64,000 nt of DNA from Aquiflexum sp. TKW24L (GTDB lineage: Bacteria; Bacteroidota; Bacteroidia; Cytophagales; Cyclobacteriaceae). Location of the stretch: the NCBI RefSeq assembly GCF_023502205.1, contig NZ_JAMFLG010000005.1, forward strand, positions 124,001 to 188,000, written 5' to 3'. Made by a program: the position numbers and the translations under genes. Positions 1 through 8,706 of this stretch are shown in pieces (the first letter of the stretch is position 1; every line of letters begins with the position of its first letter). Under the pieces are notes generated by a model. The model was not told where the DNA came from. It made no database searches and was given only the letters and a program-made list of their open reading frames with translations.

Positions 1-727
1 TCGGCAATTGGGAGATTCCTGAAATGGTTTTTTCATCACCCAAAATAATTCCGGAAGGAATGGAAAGTCCTTTTCCCAAAGAACCTGAGATGACCAAATT
101 CACCGGAAGGTATTTCCATTGGCTATACGTCCCAAAGATATCCTCACCCAAAATTCCGAAGGCATGGCTGTCGTCAATGAGTAAAGTATAATGGTGTCGC
201 GATGGTAGGTCTTTGATCCAATCAAAATCGTGGACAGCAGGTTTCAGCGGATCAACCGCATTGGCTACAATCAAGATATTGGAGGTATGAAGCTGTGCGC
301 AGGTTTCTTTGCAGTAGCCGATCCAATGGTCGAAGTTTGGGTCAGGATAGCAATGCAGTCCATCTGCCAAGACCGCAGGATGCGTATGAGGTGCGATAAA
401 TATTTGATGGGCGCTCTTTTTCAAATAATTGATGGCGGCAGTTCCGGCCAAAAAGCCACTGCTCCATAGCAAGGACTTTTCAGCCTTTGCTTTTTCTGCA
501 AAAAAAACTTCAAACTGCTCATAGACAGACAACCGGACATTATTGACCCTACTGAGGCCGTGGCAGATACCATATTTGGAGATTCCTTCCATGACCTGTT
601 TTTCAAAATCCCCGACACTTCCCATCCCCAAATACGCCGTCCCACTAAAGTACAGGAATTCCCTTCCCTCGTGGAAAACAGTCCTGCCGATTTTGGATTG
701 AAGCTCAAAGGGTTTTCTGTTGTTCAT
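1..727 (-). CDS. PLP-dependent acyltransferase/aminotransferase, BioF/KBL-like (C-terminus cut by window edge)
   Basis: The frame opens with ATG at 727 and stays open to the left edge, giving the first 242 codons; a family member is usually near 380-400 residues, so about a third is missing. Visible motifs are FSGTAYLGM near residue 27, the cofactor-binding IDDSHAFGILG near residues 185-195 (compare VDDAHSxGVLG in 2-amino-3-ketobutyrate CoA ligase and 8-amino-7-oxononanoate synthase), and SGSLGKGLS near residue 217, whose lysine is the likely Schiff-base residue. These place it in fold-type I, class II aminotransferases (alpha-oxoamine synthase group). The lysine context differs from the usual TxSKAxG, so the substrate cannot be named; biotin-type or sphingolipid-type acyl condensation are both possible. 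The gene stands alone at this end, separated by about 250 bp from the next gene. Confidence 0.8.
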   Translation of the reverse strand, partial: MNNRKPFELQSKIGRTVFHEGREFLYFSGTAYLGMGSVGDFEKQVMEGISKYGICHGLSRVNNVRLSVYEQFEVFFAEKAKAEKSLLWSSGFLAGTAAINYLKKSAHQIFIAPHTHPAVLADGLHCYPDPNFDHWIGYCKETCAQLHTSNILIVANAVDPLKPAVHDFDWIKDLPSRHHYTLLIDDSHAFGILGEDIFGTYSQWKYLPVNLVISGSLGKGLSIPSGIILGDEKTISGISQLP

Positions 728-980
728 GGGGGTTTGGATATTTTGTTTTGGGTTATGGGGGGAATATGAGGAACGGGACCTTTTGCCTTTTGGCCAAACC
801 CGTTTGATGTAGGTCATTGATTCCTTCCCGCTTGAAAATATTACATTAATTTAGGTAGGAAATTTCGGAAATAGGCATGTTTGTAAGACAATAAGGATGT
901 GGAAAAAAATAAAATGACCAATGATCATACGCAACTCATTATTGAGATGCTGTCTGTTTTTGTAAATCAAATGTTTAACA

Positions 981-3257
981 CTAAGACGACAGATTATCTA
1001 CGGGAAAATAAACCGTAAAAATTGCTCCCTCACCCTTAACTCCCTGTGCTTCAATGTAACCTCCATGAAGTTCAGCTATTTTTTTACAAATGGATAAGCC
1101 AATACCGGTACCCATAAATTCTGCTTGACTATGTAAGCGTTGAAATATTTTAAATACCTTTTCTTTATAGACTTCATCAAAGCCTATTCCATTATCTTTT
1201 ACAATAATTTTATAAAATTTTTGTGATTCAAATTCGATTTTGTTGCTGGTCACAATTTCACCTGAAATACTAATTTCGGGCGTTACTTCAGGCCGAGTAA
1301 ATTTTATTGAATTGCTGATAAGGTTTAAAAACAGTTGCCTTATTTGAAAATGAATCCCGTACACAATAGGTAAATGATGTAATTGTATGGAAATATTTTT
1401 TTCTTCAATATTCTCCTTAAAATCTAACAAAATTTCTTGGAGCATTGTATTTAAATCGACAGGATCAAGTTTTTTTTCGTCATTCACCACTTTGGAGTAA
1501 GTGAGCAGGTCATTTATTAACACTTGCATTTTACTTGCCGAATTCTGCATTCGGAAAATATTTTCTTTCACAGAATCAGGTATTATGGCGCCATCTTTTT
1601 CGAGAATGATAGAACCATACATCTGAATTTTCCTTAATGGCTCCTTCAAATCGTGGGTACTAATCCAATTCATATTGGCAAGTTCATCATTTGATTTTTG
1701 CAATTTCTCATTTAGGGTGGCATACCTTTTTTCTTCTGCCATTAAATCTGCCAAATGCAATTGACGTTGAATAGATACGGAAATTGCAGCGGCCTCCTTA
1801 AGCTCCGGGGTTTTCCATTCAGAACTGCTAAGTTTTACGGCCTGTTTCCAAACTTCGAATGATTTACGGGGTGAAAGCAATGAATTTTCATCATTTTTCT
1901 CTATTGCCTTGGAGGGGTCTCCTGCCCAATAAATATTTTTCTCCACTTCACGTCTCGTCCATACAATGCAATTTTTATCACTTAAAGGTAAATACACCAC
2001 GCCTGCAATGGAATTTGCAATTTGTGTTGCTCCTGCATAATGTTGGTGCAATTGATGGGTGGAAAAATTTTGGGAACCCTTTTCTAATTTTAGCCAACCT
2101 ATTAAGTCATCTATTTCAGGTTCGTCAGGCAACAACCCCTCGATATAATTTGCTTCATTAAAATGAAGTATGACTCCATTAGAATTTATTAAATCCTTTA
2201 GTTTTATGAGGGTGTTTTTATCCGTAATATTATTTTGATTTTTGACCAACAGATTTTGTAAATCAACTATTTTCCTTTCCGTTTCTTTTGTAAGCTCAAA
2301 CTCATCCGCTGTCTGTCTGACATCTATCTGCGATGAAAGAAATATACCCTGTAAATGTGCTGAAAGTCTGATGTAGTAAGGTATCTGCTTGGCGCTGCTA
2401 TGGTGACAAGAAATTAAACCCCATAATTTGCCGTGATGAATAAGTGAAATTACAAAAGTGGCACCCACTTTCATATTCTTTAAATACTGAAGGTGGATTG
2501 GCGAAACACTTCGTAGATTTGACAGGCTCAAATCGAGATTGTTATTTTTTGCACCTTCACCAATGGTAAAAATAGGTACAGGTGTATAGGAAACATCTAC
2601 CAACATTCTTACCAAATTGCGCAGATAAAGTGCTCTAGCCTGAACAGGAATATCTGTATGAGGATAATGTAAATTTAGAAACGGATCAAGATTTTCGTTT
2701 TTACTTTCTGCATATACTTCTCCATTGTACTCTTTGTCAAAGCGGTAAATCATTACCCTATCATAACCGGTAATACTTCGAGTTTCATCAGCAATATCCT
2801 GGCAAAGACTTTGAAGATTATCTGCACGCTCGGTATAATATGCAAATCGTTTCATTTGGATAAAAATGTCCGGCAGTTCCATTTTTTCTTCTGAAAACAT
2901 TTCAAATTCCAATACGATTACTTCATTGGAAGCGTGTGCGGTTACATGAAAACTTTTATCTCCAAAATTCAGCACAAAAGGTCTTGCAAGTTCTTGCGAT
3001 GCATTGTTAAACTGTTGTTCTATATTGATAACATCTTTTTTGTCAAAAATGTCATCAAGTTTTATCCCCAATAACTCTTCGTGTGTTTTATTTAAAAATT
3101 CCAAACAGTTTTCGCTGCAATAAGCAATTGTAAAATCAACAACAGTAACTGCAAGTAAAAAACCGTGAGGCTGAATACTGCCCGGTATATGGATGGGTTC
3201 ACTTTCGCAGTTTGTAATGGATACGACATCCTCATTTATGATACTTTCTATGTTCAT
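981..3257 (-). CDS. bphP: Bacteriophytochrome sensor histidine kinase
   Basis: A red/far-red photoreceptor kinase binding biliverdin. The order PAS-GAF-PHY-HisKA-HATPase is readable. From the ATG at 3257, Cys17 in the stretch NCESEPIHIPGSIQPHG is the expected biliverdin-attachment cysteine of bacterial phytochromes. GAF landmarks follow: HTDIPVQARALY (the conserved DIP Asp), SPIHLQYLKNM and GLISCHH. SPRKSFEVWKQ matches the PRxSF tongue motif of the PHY domain. The transmitter has the phosphoacceptor His in STHDLKEPLRK, N box LISNSIKF, G1 DNGIGF and G2 GTGIGLSICKK. ATG/TTG codons at 3284-3299 would give a longer product; the 3257 start already overlaps the upstream heme oxygenase by 26 bp, consistent with translational coupling. 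No output domain beyond the kinase is present, so signalling probably runs through the response regulator at the head of the operon. Confidence 0.93.
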   Translation of the reverse strand: MNIESIINEDVVSITNCESEPIHIPGSIQPHGFLLAVTVVDFTIAYCSENCLEFLNKTHEELLGIKLDDIFDKKDVINIEQQFNNASQELARPFVLNFGDKSFHVTAHASNEVIVLEFEMFSEEKMELPDIFIQMKRFAYYTERADNLQSLCQDIADETRSITGYDRVMIYRFDKEYNGEVYAESKNENLDPFLNLHYPHTDIPVQARALYLRNLVRMLVDVSYTPVPIFTIGEGAKNNNLDLSLSNLRSVSPIHLQYLKNMKVGATFVISLIHHGKLWGLISCHHSSAKQIPYYIRLSAHLQGIFLSSQIDVRQTADEFELTKETERKIVDLQNLLVKNQNNITDKNTLIKLKDLINSNGVILHFNEANYIEGLLPDEPEIDDLIGWLKLEKGSQNFSTHQLHQHYAGATQIANSIAGVVYLPLSDKNCIVWTRREVEKNIYWAGDPSKAIEKNDENSLLSPRKSFEVWKQAVKLSSSEWKTPELKEAAAISVSIQRQLHLADLMAEEKRYATLNEKLQKSNDELANMNWISTHDLKEPLRKIQMYGSIILEKDGAIIPDSVKENIFRMQNSASKMQVLINDLLTYSKVVNDEKKLDPVDLNTMLQEILLDFKENIEEKNISIQLHHLPIVYGIHFQIRQLFLNLISNSIKFTRPEVTPEISISGEIVTSNKIEFESQKFYKIIVKDNGIGFDEVYKEKVFKIFQRLHSQAEFMGTGIGLSICKKIAELHGGYIEAQGVKGEGAIFTVYFPVDNLSS

Positions 3258-3846
3258 ATGTTGTAAAGGTTTGAGGGTTGTCATTAAGTAAACCATCAAT
3301 TATTCTAAAAGTAATAATGGCACCTGCTATTATTTGTTTTTCCTCAAGCACTGATGGTGGCAGAGTGGTAAGCTGCTGTAAAAATTCTTTCCACATACTG
3401 CCGGTTTTTTGTTTATAAGCAGCAAAATAGGCCGAGTTCACAAACCCGGAAGTAAGTTTTTTTTGAAGGTGTTTTACAATTATTTGACCACCAAGCGTTG
3501 AGCCTTCCAATACATACAAGGCCCCTGCTGCACCGTAAATATCAGGATATGTTTCTTTAAAAAAGGATTCTGATAGGAAAGTATTTTTATTGTAGGCAGC
3601 ACCATAATTTTCCAAATCTTCTTCGATAAAATGGGCTTTTTTTCGCTCGCTCACATTTTTAAAATGAGGTGGCAAAATTGGATACATGAATTGTTCAAAA
3701 CCTTTGACAAAGCCGTATAATCGAATCAAATAATTATGGTAAATACTTTCATTAACGTGATCACTCAATAATGCCAATGACAATTTATTTGTTTCAAGCT
3801 GTTTATGACATTCAGCTGTAAGAGCCCTTAAATTTTGTATAAACAC
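3232..3846 (-). CDS. bphO: Biliverdin-producing heme oxygenase
   Basis: Opens heme to biliverdin, the chromophore of the phytochrome encoded immediately downstream. The 204-residue length fits bacterial BphO. The proximal heme ligand is His14 in LRALTAECHKQLE, and the distal-helix signature GAAGALYVLEGSTLGGQ is clear at about residues 105-121. The start is GTG at 3846; no ATG lies in frame upstream, and GAAGG just before it could serve as a ribosome binding site. Its 3' end overlaps bphP, and 22 bp separate it from the response regulator upstream, so the three genes form one leftward operon. Confidence 0.93.
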   Translation of the reverse strand: MFIQNLRALTAECHKQLETNKLSLALLSDHVNESIYHNYLIRLYGFVKGFEQFMYPILPPHFKNVSERKKAHFIEEDLENYGAAYNKNTFLSESFFKETYPDIYGAAGALYVLEGSTLGGQIIVKHLQKKLTSGFVNSAYFAAYKQKTGSMWKEFLQQLTTLPPSVLEEKQIIAGAIITFRIIDGLLNDNPQTFTTYEHRKYHK

Positions 3847-3868
3847 CTTCTATATATTTAATTTTGGC

Positions 3869-4267
3869 TTATTTTAATGTGTCCCACTCCATTTGTAAGC
3901 ATTTTGATAACGAATCTTTGAATGAGCTGTAGCTGGTTGGTTTTTTCAAATACAGATTTGCCCCCATTTTATACATGTCTTTAATCTGCTCAGGGTGTGA
4001 TGATGTAGAAAGAATCACGGTTTTAATAAGCTTCCATTTTTCTGAATTTTTAATCTCTTGTAAACATTCTAAACCATTTTTGACCGGCATGTTTAGATCC
4101 AAAAAAATGAAGTCAGGCAGTTGGTCTGCATTGTTAAGCAGGCTCATAAACTTGATGCCATCTTTGGCAACAAAAATTTTGTAATCGGCAGAAATTTCAG
4201 AAATGATTAGGCTAAAAAGATCCCTATCCTCCTCATCATCCTCGGCTAAAAAGATGTGTTCTGGCAT
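3869..4267 (-). CDS. Single-domain response regulator of the phytochrome operon
   Basis: A stand-alone receiver domain of 132 residues with no DNA-binding output, similar in build to Rcp1-type regulators that pair with phytochromes. Acidic pocket residues Asp10 and Asp11 lie in LAEDDEEDR, the phosphoacceptor is Asp57 in FLDLNMP, the switch Ser/Thr is in ILSTSS and the conserved Lys is in LKKPTS. It is the first gene of the leftward operon followed by heme oxygenase and the bacteriophytochrome, so it is the likely phosphorylation partner of that kinase. What it acts on next cannot be seen. Confidence 0.9.
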   Translation of the reverse strand: MPEHIFLAEDDEEDRDLFSLIISEISADYKIFVAKDGIKFMSLLNNADQLPDFIFLDLNMPVKNGLECLQEIKNSEKWKLIKTVILSTSSHPEQIKDMYKMGANLYLKKPTSYSSFKDSLSKCLQMEWDTLK

Positions 4268-4842
4268 CTTATTTTTTTAAATTATGTAATTAAAATATTA
4301 TTCAGTAAACATATTGAAAACTTTTTGTTTTTAACACCTTTCTTTCCATCTATGGCTAAAAAAGTCAGATAATATAGGGCTTTCTTTAAAATGTGAAGAA
4401 TTTCTAACAACCCTTATAATTTCCTGCCTAATTGTTTTAAAACGAATGAGTTAGACTTTCTGACAATTTTAAATTTTTTTACCCTTTTTCAAAAAGAAGA
4501 GCTAAACATTGGAAAGGGTTCTGCTAAAAATAATTTTTTAGGTTTTGCTAAAAATCGGATTTAGAATAATAAACGTTAAATTTATTATATCTTTCAATAT
4601 AATTCAAAGGCCCAATTTTGGTATCAAAGCAGATTTTTTTCAAGCAAATAGCTGCGCCTCAAATGGTGAGTTTAGATGACCTTCAAAGAGGGTTTTCTCC
4701 ATTTGGATTTTACAATTTCTTATCTATAAAAAAGCAAAGTGGGGCTCTTTGGCTTCCAATTCCATCAAAAATTCATTTATTTGCATACCGAATTTTACCT
4801 GCCAAAAAATACCATCAGGTATGCAGCCAATATCTCTCTTGT
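4268..4842. other. Divergent intergenic region between phytochrome operon and lipoprotein gene
   Basis: AT-rich, without a convincing gene or RNA. An open frame extends the lipoprotein gene upstream to a TTG at 4618, but that extension places a 75-residue hydrophilic stretch before a perfect lipoprotein signal peptide and is judged non-coding. The promoters of both flanking genes should lie here; no clear TAnnTTTG box was found. Confidence 0.5.
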
Positions 4843-5511
4843 ATGCCAATTAAAAACAAGTTGATTTTACTGATTTTTTTATTCCCCATGGTTATGGGTC
4901 TTAGCTCCTGTCAGCAGGATACAGTCTGTGACTGTGAAGGCAATGACTTGGTTTATTCCAATGATTTCACCGATTATGACCTTAACAATATTGATAACGG
5001 CAGGTTGTTTATTTTTGAAAACAAACCGCTTCTCGGCAATTATAACAATGAGGAAGTAACCTTGAATCTGTCTGCTCTTCCTACGCACAACATCGTCAAA
5101 GTTACCGTTGAGTTATATGTCCATGATTCATGGGATGGCAATCCTGACAATATAGGCGGCCCTGATTATTGGTTCATGAAGGTGGATGGTGCGGAAGTCA
5201 TGCGGACAACATTCTCCAATACTCCCTGTGTGTTCAATTTCTGTTTGAAGCAATCTTATCCGGCCAATTTTTTCCGTCAAAATTTACCAAAAACAGGAGC
5301 AATAAGAACCAATCTCCCCGGTCTTTGCCATTTGGGTGGTCTTCCTGATAATACAACTGTCTACAGCGTTTCTCAATTGGTTTCACACACAGGCCCCATA
5401 GTGAAGGTTACCTTTGGAGATGAATTGATGCAGCTCAACGTTCCCGATCCAAAATGTGATGAAAGCTGGTCGGTTGGCAAAATCGAAGTGTCTACCTTAT
5501 TTGTGATGTGA
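4843..5511 (+). CDS. Lipoprotein of unknown function, paired with Wzi-like gene
   Basis: Not recognised as a named family. The ATG at 4843 was chosen because it begins a lipoprotein signal peptide: Met-Pro-Ile-Lys-Asn-Lys, a hydrophobic core and the lipobox GLSSC, giving 222 residues. The mature part starts with QQDTVCDCEGND and has a mixed beta character with paired cysteines (CVFNFC) and aromatic residues (PDYWFMKVDG), suggesting a beta-sandwich ligand or sugar-binding fold; this is an inference. It is 4 bp from the downstream Wzi-like gene, so the two are probably co-transcribed and act at the same cell surface. Confidence 0.7.
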   Translation: MPIKNKLILLIFLFPMVMGLSSCQQDTVCDCEGNDLVYSNDFTDYDLNNIDNGRLFIFENKPLLGNYNNEEVTLNLSALPTHNIVKVTVELYVHDSWDGNPDNIGGPDYWFMKVDGAEVMRTTFSNTPCVFNFCLKQSYPANFFRQNLPKTGAIRTNLPGLCHLGGLPDNTTVYSVSQLVSHTGPIVKVTFGDELMQLNVPDPKCDESWSVGKIEVSTLFVM

Positions 5512-5515
5512 TAGG

Positions 5516-7222
5516 ATGAAAAAAGCTTTACCATCGATCCTAAGATCTGTATTTTTTATCTTATTTATATTGGTCTTCCACAAAATCGGATATTCCCAGT
5601 CGGTTCCTGTAGGTACACCTGTGCTGGAGGAATACATGCGTAGGATGCAGCTTCAGGGTAAATTAAGTGGAACAAGCAGTTTCGCTATCCGACCTATCCT
5701 TCCTGTCCATGTTTTTGATAGGGAAATCGGCTTTGATTTAGACAGTACTTTCATTGATTTTGAAACATCTCCCAACCATGGTTTTCTAGGAGAAAAAGAA
5801 AAGCTGAAGTTTCTTGTCATGCCAGTTACCAATAGGTTTCAATACACTTCCGAATATGCCTTTGGACTCAATGATGGTGCAATGATACCCAATAGGGGTT
5901 TTCAAAATGTGTTGAGCGCAGGAGTATTTTTCGAATATGGGAAGTTCAGCCTTCAACTTCAGCCAGAGATCCTTGTCGCCCAAAACAAAGAATATCTAGG
6001 GTTTCCGATTGAGGAGCCATCCACGATTTTTTATTATTACGAACACATGAATAGGATCGACATGCCTGAGCGGTTTGGGACCGCCCAGTACAACAGGATC
6101 CTCGCCGGTCAATCAAGTTTCAGATTCAATCACAAAGGCATGTCGCTCGGTGTCTCAACTGAAAATCTCTGGTGGGGACCGGGTAAAAGGAGTTCGCTTT
6201 TGATGAGTAATAACGCGCCCGGATTTCTTCATTTTACCTTAAACACCCAAAAACCGATCGAAACCAAAATCGGACATTTTGAAGGTCAGCTTATTTCGGG
6301 CTTCCTAAAAGGCAGTGGATATCTTCCGCCACATCCTGAATATGCATTTATGCTTAACCCTTTCTTAGTTCCAAAAAGGGAAAATGGAAACAGAAATTTG
6401 AGCGGCTTGGTATTGACCTACCAGCCAAAGTGGGTGAAGGGATTTTCTATCGGCTATGGTTCTGTCAATAATATTTACATAGAAGACATGGAGACTTTTG
6501 GGGATTACATTCCCATTTTCAATGGACAAAAAGGGCTTTATGAAGTCCACAATCCAACCCGGGACCGTAGGCAGCAATTCAGTACAGGATTTTTCAGGTG
6601 GCTGAGTCAGAAGGGACATTTTGAGTTTTATGGGGAATATGGTACCAATGGCAACAGCATTAGGACGGCTGACTTTATCATCACACCGGAAAGAAACAGA
6701 GCTTTTACCTTGGGATTTTCAACCTTGATTCCATTGAAGAAGGAGAACCAGTTTATCCAGATAAGTTCAGAAATGACCCAATCCGGTCAGACTATCAGGG
6801 AGAGCATCTTTGACCTTGACACTTGGTATATCCATGACCATGTGAGGCATGGATACACCCATCAGGGGCAGGTGTTGGGGATCGGTTATGGTCCTGCGGC
6901 CAATGTCAACTGGGTGGAAGTGGGTTGGGTCAAGGATTTCAGTAGGATTGCCTTCCATATAGAAAGGATCGTGTATAACAATGATTTCTATAATTTCAGG
7001 TTTGAAGATATCAAAGATTGGCGGACTAAATATGTGGACATTGTCCCTTCACTCGTGACAGAATGGAGATTTGGCAATCTTTTGGCACATGGTAATTTTC
7101 AATATGTTAATACCATGAACTACAAATGGTTTCTGACAAATGATCCTGATTTCTATTTTGTCCCCGGATGGGATAGGAAAAATGTCGTGATTAACCTCGG
7201 ACTTACCTATATCATAAAATGA
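5516..7222 (+). CDS. Capsule assembly Wzi-like outer-membrane barrel protein
   Basis: A 568-residue protein with an N-terminal signal peptide (MKKALPS, hydrophobic stretch, cleavage near YSQS) and alternating amphipathic strands typical of an outer-membrane barrel. The motif LWWGPGKRSSLLMSNNAPG at about residues 220-238 matches the WWGPG...LLMSNN hallmark of the Wzi-like capsule assembly family. Wzi proteins sit in the outer membrane and help anchor surface polysaccharide. The start is 4 bp after the lipoprotein stop and is preceded by AGG. No capsule biosynthesis genes are adjacent, so the polymer it handles is unknown. Confidence 0.8.
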   Translation: MKKALPSILRSVFFILFILVFHKIGYSQSVPVGTPVLEEYMRRMQLQGKLSGTSSFAIRPILPVHVFDREIGFDLDSTFIDFETSPNHGFLGEKEKLKFLVMPVTNRFQYTSEYAFGLNDGAMIPNRGFQNVLSAGVFFEYGKFSLQLQPEILVAQNKEYLGFPIEEPSTIFYYYEHMNRIDMPERFGTAQYNRILAGQSSFRFNHKGMSLGVSTENLWWGPGKRSSLLMSNNAPGFLHFTLNTQKPIETKIGHFEGQLISGFLKGSGYLPPHPEYAFMLNPFLVPKRENGNRNLSGLVLTYQPKWVKGFSIGYGSVNNIYIEDMETFGDYIPIFNGQKGLYEVHNPTRDRRQQFSTGFFRWLSQKGHFEFYGEYGTNGNSIRTADFIITPERNRAFTLGFSTLIPLKKENQFIQISSEMTQSGQTIRESIFDLDTWYIHDHVRHGYTHQGQVLGIGYGPAANVNWVEVGWVKDFSRIAFHIERIVYNNDFYNFRFEDIKDWRTKYVDIVPSLVTEWRFGNLLAHGNFQYVNTMNYKWFLTNDPDFYFVPGWDRKNVVINLGLTYIIK

Positions 7223-7227
7223 AAAAA

Positions 7228-7243
7228 GGCTTTAACAAAAGCC
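7228..7243 (-). terminator. Intrinsic terminator, convergent gene pair
   Basis: GGCTTT, loop AACA, AAAGCC, with a T run on the minus strand. It lies just past the stop of the serine hydrolase gene (leftward) and just after the Wzi-like gene, and could work for both. Confidence 0.6.
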
Positions 7244-7279
7244 TCCTTTCAAATCGTTAACCATTATTCATTCTATTTT

Positions 7280-8596
7280 TCATTTTTTGCTAAGGACAAA
7301 ATTGCCACCTCCCTGCTTGAGGGTCATTTCATTGGATTGGGGATTAAATTCCAAAGTGAGTCCTGCAGGTGCAAATTTAAAAATGTGTTCACTTTCATAT
7401 ACCAACGCAAACTGTGGTTGACCCGTGGCTTGGCCTAAAAGTGTGTTGTTATTTTTCGAAATGGTTACCTCAAGCGGAAATGTTGGGCTTCCATACACGC
7501 CAAGATATTTATCGAGGTCTTCTGTGGTAAGCGTATTTGCTACAAAAGTGGGGATTTGATATTCTCTTCCGAAATACCCACTTAATGTCGCTATCGCAGC
7601 TTGGTTTGGATCAAAGCTTGATCCGTTTACAGCCATGGCAAAAGCAAGTTTCTCTTCAGGAAAATAACTCAACATTGATTTGAACTCGTCTATTCCACCG
7701 GTATGTCCAAAAGAAGCTTTGTCATAAAAAGGAATGATAAACATCCCTCTGCCAAAATTATCCTTCATTTCTTTCATCAATTCTAAACTGGAAAGAGAAA
7801 TGATTTTGCCTGCAAATAAGCCCTCAATAAATCTTGTCAGGTCTCCTGTGGTAGATACGATCGCTCCTGCGCCCAAGGGAATGGACATGTCTGTTTCTGT
7901 TTCTTTTTGCCATTCGCCAGCATACTTGTAGGAGTAAGATTCATTAGAGGAAATAACCGTCTTTTGCCCGACGTAGGTATCCTTCAATCCAAGTGGTTCT
8001 GTGATATATTTTTTGAGTAAACTTGGAAAGGGTTGCATGTAGATGTCTTCCAATACCCAAGTCAGCAGGACATAATTGGAATTGCTGTAGTCGGCTTTGG
8101 AATCAGGTTCAAAATCGCTTCCCCCTTCTTTGATGATATCATACAGACCCTTGCGGGATTTGTTTTGGGTATTCCAAGTCAGGTAATCCGGATTGGAGGT
8201 GAAGCTGTGGATACCACTTCGGTGGTTCATCAATTGGCTGATACTGATGTCGGAGGCATTTTCTATTTCAGGAAAAAATTTATCGATTTTTTGGTCTAGG
8301 CTGATCTTGCCTTCTTCCACAGCTTTCAAAATCAAGGCCGAGGTAAACATCTTTGAAATGGATCCTACCCGATATTTGGTTGAGGAAGTTGCAGCAACAT
8401 TTCCTTCTACATCCGCAAATCCAAAAGCTTTTTGATACATGATCTTGCCTTCATAGCTGAGCGTAACACTTCCCATCATTTTGTCATTCTTAGCCAAAGT
8501 TTCAAAATATTGGTCAAGTTTGGCTTTGTCAAGATTTTGAGCGGCCAATGTATGAAAAAGGAAGACTGCGAAGAGGGTTGAAAATAATCTGGTCAT
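7280..8596 (-). CDS. Serine hydrolase of the beta-lactamase / D-Ala-D-Ala carboxypeptidase family
   Basis: A class C beta-lactamase-fold hydrolase. The nucleophile motif SxxK is seen in VGSISKMF (about residue 80), the second-site YxN in ADYSNSNYV (about residue 150) and the third motif as GHTGG (about residue 300). A small C-terminal beta domain follows. The ATG at 8596 was preferred over an upstream start at 8638 because it begins a good signal peptide (MTRLFSTLFAVFLFHTLAAQ). It is therefore exported, either periplasmic or cell-surface. Such proteins are often D-amino peptidases or esterases rather than resistance enzymes, and the substrate cannot be assigned. It is a single gene between two hairpins. 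Confidence 0.85.
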   Translation of the reverse strand: MTRLFSTLFAVFLFHTLAAQNLDKAKLDQYFETLAKNDKMMGSVTLSYEGKIMYQKAFGFADVEGNVAATSSTKYRVGSISKMFTSALILKAVEEGKISLDQKIDKFFPEIENASDISISQLMNHRSGIHSFTSNPDYLTWNTQNKSRKGLYDIIKEGGSDFEPDSKADYSNSNYVLLTWVLEDIYMQPFPSLLKKYITEPLGLKDTYVGQKTVISSNESYSYKYAGEWQKETETDMSIPLGAGAIVSTTGDLTRFIEGLFAGKIISLSSLELMKEMKDNFGRGMFIIPFYDKASFGHTGGIDEFKSMLSYFPEEKLAFAMAVNGSSFDPNQAAIATLSGYFGREYQIPTFVANTLTTEDLDKYLGVYGSPTFPLEVTISKNNNTLLGQATGQPQFALVYESEHIFKFAPAGLTLEFNPQSNEMTLKQGGGNFVLSKK

Positions 8597-8673
8597 AACG
8601 AAATTACGATTTGATAGAAATGGATTTTTGAAAAACACTAATTTATAGCAAGAACTTCAATATTACCGGAAAA

Positions 8674-8696
8674 CCCTATGCTAAATCAGCATAGGG
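8674..8696 (-). terminator. Intrinsic terminator of the outer-membrane receptor gene
   Basis: A perfect 9-bp stem CCCTATGCT/AGCATAGGG with a 5-nt loop, followed on the minus strand by TTTT. An outer CCGG/CCGG pairing may extend it. It lies 11 bp after the receptor stop codon. Confidence 0.8.
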
Positions 8697-8706
8697 TCCC
8701 GGTGTA

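Noticed and set aside
4618-4842. Longer N-terminus for the lipoprotein gene (TTG start)
   Set aside because: It would bury a perfect lipoprotein signal peptide 75 residues inside the protein.
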